57,420 bases of DNA, from the NCBI RefSeq assembly GCF_020144665.1, contig NZ_JAAHBQ010000040.1, positions 1-57,420 of the forward strand. Reading direction: 5' to 3'. The stretch is from Oscillatoria salina IIICB1. Its GTDB lineage: Bacteria > Cyanobacteriota > Cyanobacteriia > Cyanobacteriales > SIO1D9. Positions 54,954 through 57,420 of the stretch are shown here, in pieces. Position numbers and translations under genes: made by a program. Positions within the stretch are counted from its first letter, which is position 1, and each line of letters starts with the position of its first letter. The notes beneath the pieces are model-generated. The model saw only the letters and a list, made by a program, of their open reading frames with translations, was not told the origin of the DNA and did not search any database.

Positions 54954-55505
54954 TCATTTTCTAATACCATAGCGCAACTGAGCTAGACGCTCTTGAGCTT
55001 TAGCATCGAGAGAATTGAATAAAAAACGACCTCGCGTTTGTTTTTGAGGTCGGTGTTTCCGTCTAGTTCGACGTATACTTAATTCAACTTCATTAGCCAG
55101 TCGCAAAGCTGAGAGCCATTCTGCACCATAACCTAGTATGGTTTGCTGTTGGGCGCGATCGGAAGTAGCGACAATTAAGCGAGGCAAACTGCGGTAAACT
55201 TGACGTTGATAGTCAGCACAGAACTTCTCGATATAAGTATCGGCTGTTTGCCGAAAGTCTGTATAGTAGACAGATAACAACCTAGTATAAGTTTCGCGAT
55301 AGCCCGTTTCAGTGGTATATTGAGCATCAAAAACAACTTCAGTTTGATAACCCTCAAACGCACTGTAGTTAATTAAAGCCTCAACTAACTCTTGACGAGC
55401 AGAGTCAAGTCCCTGGCGATCGCGAGTATATTTTAAAGAGGACCAGGTTCCGATGACGTTATAGCCGTCAACGAGTAAGAGAACCTGGGGATACGAACGG
55501 GGCAT
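54954..55505 (-). CDS. NYN-domain ribonuclease, YacP/Rae1 family
   Basis: 183 residues from the ATG at 55505 (an earlier TTG at 55529 is possible). It starts MPRSYPQVLLLVDGYNVIGT with the LVDGYNVIG acidic motif of PIN/NYN nucleases. YQTEVVFDAQYT, TADTYIEKFCADY and LIVATSDRAQQQ give the other conserved Asp residues. Bacillus Rae1 (YacP) is a ribosome-dependent endoribonuclease; the same activity is a reasonable guess. The C-terminus is basic (RRTRRKHRPQKQTRGR), which fits RNA binding. It lies upstream of, and on the same strand as, tRNA-Glu. Confidence 0.88.
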   Translation of the reverse strand: MPRSYPQVLLLVDGYNVIGTWSSLKYTRDRQGLDSARQELVEALINYSAFEGYQTEVVFDAQYTTETGYRETYTRLLSVYYTDFRQTADTYIEKFCADYQRQVYRSLPRLIVATSDRAQQQTILGYGAEWLSALRLANEVELSIRRTRRKHRPQKQTRGRFLFNSLDAKAQERLAQLRYGIRK

Positions 55506-55582
55506 TTTTTGACCACGGATTCTCCACAATTACTACTACTTGTCATTTTAGCTACTTTCGTTAACAAATATTTAACTAATTT

Positions 55583-56245
55583 TCAGTTTCGCAAAAGTCG
55601 TCGGGCAATGCGTTTTGGTTCTCCGCGAGCGACAATTTTGCCACTTTCAAGTAAAAAAGCACCATCGCTGTAATTTAATTCATCCAAACGATGTGTCACC
55701 CAAAGAGCAGTCAAACCGCGACTTTTAACGATATTTTGTACTCGCATCACCAAATCAATTTGAGTATCGGGATCGAGCAAAGCTGTAGGTTCATCCAAAA
55801 TTAATACCTGACAACGGCGAGCGATCGCTCCGGCGATCGCGATTCTTTGCTTTTGTCCGCCACTCAAAGCATAAATTGGTCGTCTTTGGAAATCTAACAA
55901 ATTAACTGCGGCTAATGCTTCCCCTACCCTGGCACGCACTTGGGTATAAGACAAATTTTCTTCTACCAGCCCAAAAGCGACATCCGCCCCCACCGTCGGC
56001 ATCACTAACTGATGATCGGGATTTTGAAAGACAAAGCCCACGGGTTGGATAATCTCAATATCGCCAGCGCGAGGTTGCAAAAGCCCTGCCAACAATCTTA
56101 ATAAAGTAGATTTACCACTCCCATTAGTTCCCAAAAGCATCCAAAATTCACCTTTGGGAACCTCCAGAGAGCAGGAATCTAAAACAGTTTCTCCCTCGCG
56201 CCAGCCAAAGCTTAAATTCCTGACACTGATTGCTGGTTGAGCCAC
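55583..56245 (-). CDS. ABC transporter ATP-binding protein, CbiO/EcfA-like
   Basis: A 220-residue ATPase with Walker A GTNGSGKS at 39-46, Q-loop in VGFVFQNPDHQLVMPTV, signature ALSGGQKQRIAIA, Walker B VLILDEPTALLD and switch His in WVTHRLDEL. The FQNPDHQL sequence is typical of energy-coupling factor ATPases for cobalt, nickel or vitamins. The membrane and substrate subunits are not adjacent, so the substrate is unknown. It is downstream (9 bases) of a small conserved gene on the same strand. Confidence 0.9.
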   Translation of the reverse strand: MAQPAISVRNLSFGWREGETVLDSCSLEVPKGEFWMLLGTNGSGKSTLLRLLAGLLQPRAGDIEIIQPVGFVFQNPDHQLVMPTVGADVAFGLVEENLSYTQVRARVGEALAAVNLLDFQRRPIYALSGGQKQRIAIAGAIARRCQVLILDEPTALLDPDTQIDLVMRVQNIVKSRGLTALWVTHRLDELNYSDGAFLLESGKIVARGEPKRIARRLLRN

Positions 56246-56254
56246 GATCTCGTC

Positions 56255-56527
56255 CTACTTATTTTCCGCCAAAGCAAAGAAACCAGGAGCGCGACCTGTT
56301 GCTGCTACGCCAGATTTCTGAGAAACAATGACTGCACTAATTCGATCGCTAAAAAGGGCAACTTTCTTATCTGGCTGCTTTTCACAAGTCAGTTCTATTA
56401 ACTCAGGAGCATTATTACGCATCTTTTCCGTGATTTCTTGGTAAAGTGCCTCTGCGTCTTTTTGCTCTTTCCTTTGTACGGAAATGGGAATTGGACTGTA
56501 TGTCAAAGTTATGTCAATCGAGAACAT
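56255..56527 (-). CDS. Small conserved protein upstream of the CbiO-like gene
   Basis: A 90-residue soluble protein: [59 protein letters not shown] and [20 protein letters not shown]. The end of the gene is nine bases before the CbiO-like start, so they form an operon. I recognise it as a conserved cyanobacterial type without known function; a role in the transporter is possible from the link only. Confidence 0.75.
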   Translation of the reverse strand: MFSIDITLTYSPIPISVQRKEQKDAEALYQEITEKMRNNAPELIELTCEKQPDKKVALFSDRISAVIVSQKSGVAATGRAPGFFALAENK

Positions 56528-56585
56528 TTTTTTCTGTAGTGAAAACTTCCTTATATTTTTGATTATCAGATATTCTCTTTACTGT

Positions 56586-56983
56586 TTTGACTACTCCCCT
56601 CCCTCCGCGTTGCTAAAGGGAGGGGATTCACAAGTAGTTCTCTTTCCTCTTGCCGGCACAGTCAAGTTGCCTCTAGACGCTCGATATGTTGGCATATAGC
56701 CGCATATATTGCGCTTACTTTTTTAGTTTTATGCTTTCAAACATCCATCACCAAAGCTAGTTTAGTACGCTCCTCGCTCTGAAGAAAGCTGGCAGTGGTT
56801 TAGTCATACTGCCGTTAGAGCTAATCTAACCGTTGTTTCTTACTTACCGGGATTTCTCCGAACTAGAGCGAAGAATCACGTAGATTTTCGTTTTACTTGC
56901 TATCAACTATCGTACTAACTTTCTAGTTTCTTTTCAATCAAACTCACCGTAGAACAGCGAGGCTTTAAACCCATTTTTTGGTA
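56586..56983. mobile_element. ~400-bp non-autonomous element, copy 2
   Basis: Same orientation and nearly the same sequence as 54246-54645, with scattered differences (for example GATATGTTGG for AATATGTTGA; TCCGAACTAG for CGACCTACTAG; CTTGCTATC for CTCGCGATC). It has the same CCCCTCCCT / AGGGAGGGG starting hairpin. It lies between the small gene at 56255 and psbD. Confidence 0.75.
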
Positions 56984-57294
56984 ACGCAATCCTACGAATA
57001 ACGACGAGTTATTAGCGATCGCTCCCGCCCAATCGCCAAAAAGAAATCACCTACATTTGAGTAAAAATACTCTTGACTTAAGTAAGCATTTATTACTAAC
57101 AATCAAGAAAATCTTTAGCTTTTATTAAGGATTGGGGTGGAAAAGGCAAAAAGTTTCATATATTATAGTTAAGTAAAGAAAGTTAAACTTTTCTCACATT
57201 TGGGTTAATCTTCTGCTTAGGCAAGAAAACAGGTTACTCAAATGGATAGTAAAAGCAAACGTTTGGAAATTATACATATAAGGAGATTAGCGTC
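56984..57294 (+). promoter_or_regulatory. Upstream region of psbD
   Basis: About 310 bases without a gene. A TATATTATAGTT stretch near 57159-57170 could be the -10 region, but I see no matching -35. A TTGACTT element lies near 57072. An AAGGAGATTA ribosome binding site sits 6 bases before the psbD ATG. Confidence 0.35.
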
Positions 57295-57420
57295 ATGACA
57301 ATAGCAGTCGGACGCGCACCAGCACAGAGAGGATGGTTTGATTCCGTCGATGACTGGTTAAAGCGCGATCGCTTTGTATTTATTGGTTGGTCAGGATTAT
57401 TATTGTTCCCTTGTGCTTAC
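57295..57420 (+). CDS. psbD: Photosystem II D2 protein, N-terminal part (cut by the window end)
   Basis: The 42 codons present read [20 protein letters not shown], then [19 protein letters not shown] and CAY, the standard start of D2, leading into its first membrane helix. D2 pairs with D1 to carry the electron-transfer cofactors of photosystem II. An AAGGAGATTAGCGTC ribosome binding site precedes the ATG. psbC usually follows and overlaps psbD in cyanobacteria, but that part is outside the window. Confidence 0.98.
   Translation, partial: MTIAVGRAPAQRGWFDSVDDWLKRDRFVFIGWSGLLLFPCAY

Noticed and set aside
54648-54970. Open frames over the tRNA-Glu gene (84 and 90 codons)
   Set aside because: They run through the tRNA on both strands and have no ribosome binding site or domain.

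Overview
The window is from a cyanobacterial chromosome. The evidence is a complete phycocyanin operon, photosystem I psaD, the start of photosystem II psbD, NDH-1 subunit ndhM, several phycobiliprotein lyases, and many copies of the HIP1 palindrome GCGATCGC. I cannot assign a genus. There are no phycoerythrin or phycoerythrocyanin genes here. Large sensor kinases, NB-ARC/WD40 and CHAT proteins point to a signalling-rich, morphologically complex type, but that is inference.

Layout. 1-5113: the start of a secreted RTX/SdrD-like protein that runs off the left edge, a tiny NfeD-like OB-fold protein, and a 1179-residue NB-ARC/pentapeptide/14xWD40 protein. 5263-15043: phycobilisome island. On the minus strand is cpcB-cpcA-cpcC-cpcD-cpcE-cpcF, with strong stem-loops after cpcA and after cpcC, and upstream of it a CpcS/CpeS-type lyase gene. 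On the plus strand are a second lyase-like gene, a ribbon-helix-helix/coiled-coil protein, cpcS, a zinc-protease-like gene and cpcG. 15154-18414: an RluA-family pseudouridine synthase, a 5'-truncated tyrosine recombinase, and a 185-bp sequence repeated three times. 18415-25789: msrP, a membrane protein of unknown function, a DICT/GAF histidine kinase, psaD and trpE. 25791-31179: a NIL-domain ferredoxin, a two-gene AAA ATPase/DUF4276 module with the look of a defence system, a TxlA/HCF164-type thioredoxin, a 19-bp tandem repeat, and a secreted lipoprotein of unknown function. 31500-38995: manganese catalase, an unlisted 38-residue membrane peptide, a DUF3598 gene split by a TnpB insertion sequence, a 1001-residue sensor kinase, and def with a small membrane protein. 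39069-45548: a signalling cluster of FHA-PrsW, a protein of unknown function, CHAT-FHA, and zinc-ribbon PP2C phosphatase. 45680-57420: small conserved proteins, ndhM, leuD, a GAF histidine kinase, a peroxiredoxin, a UbiB/ABC1 kinase, tRNA-Glu, a YacP-like NYN RNase, a CbiO-like ATPase, and psbD (partial). Two copies of a ~400-bp non-autonomous element flank the tRNA-Glu to CbiO block.

How the genes work together. The phycobilisome island encodes the rod proteins (CpcA/B), rod linkers (CpcC, CpcD), the rod-core linker (CpcG) and chromophore attachment enzymes for alpha-Cys84 (CpcE/F) and, by family, beta-Cys82 (CpcS type). The coiled-coil and protease-like genes lie inside the lyase/linker gene string, which raises the question of a role in phycobilisome assembly or turnover. 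The most interesting parts beyond housekeeping are the AAA/DUF4276 pair, the FHA/CHAT/PP2C cluster, the coiled-coil protein among the lyase genes, and the TnpB insertion with its related miniature elements. All identifications come from reading the sequence; no database search was run.
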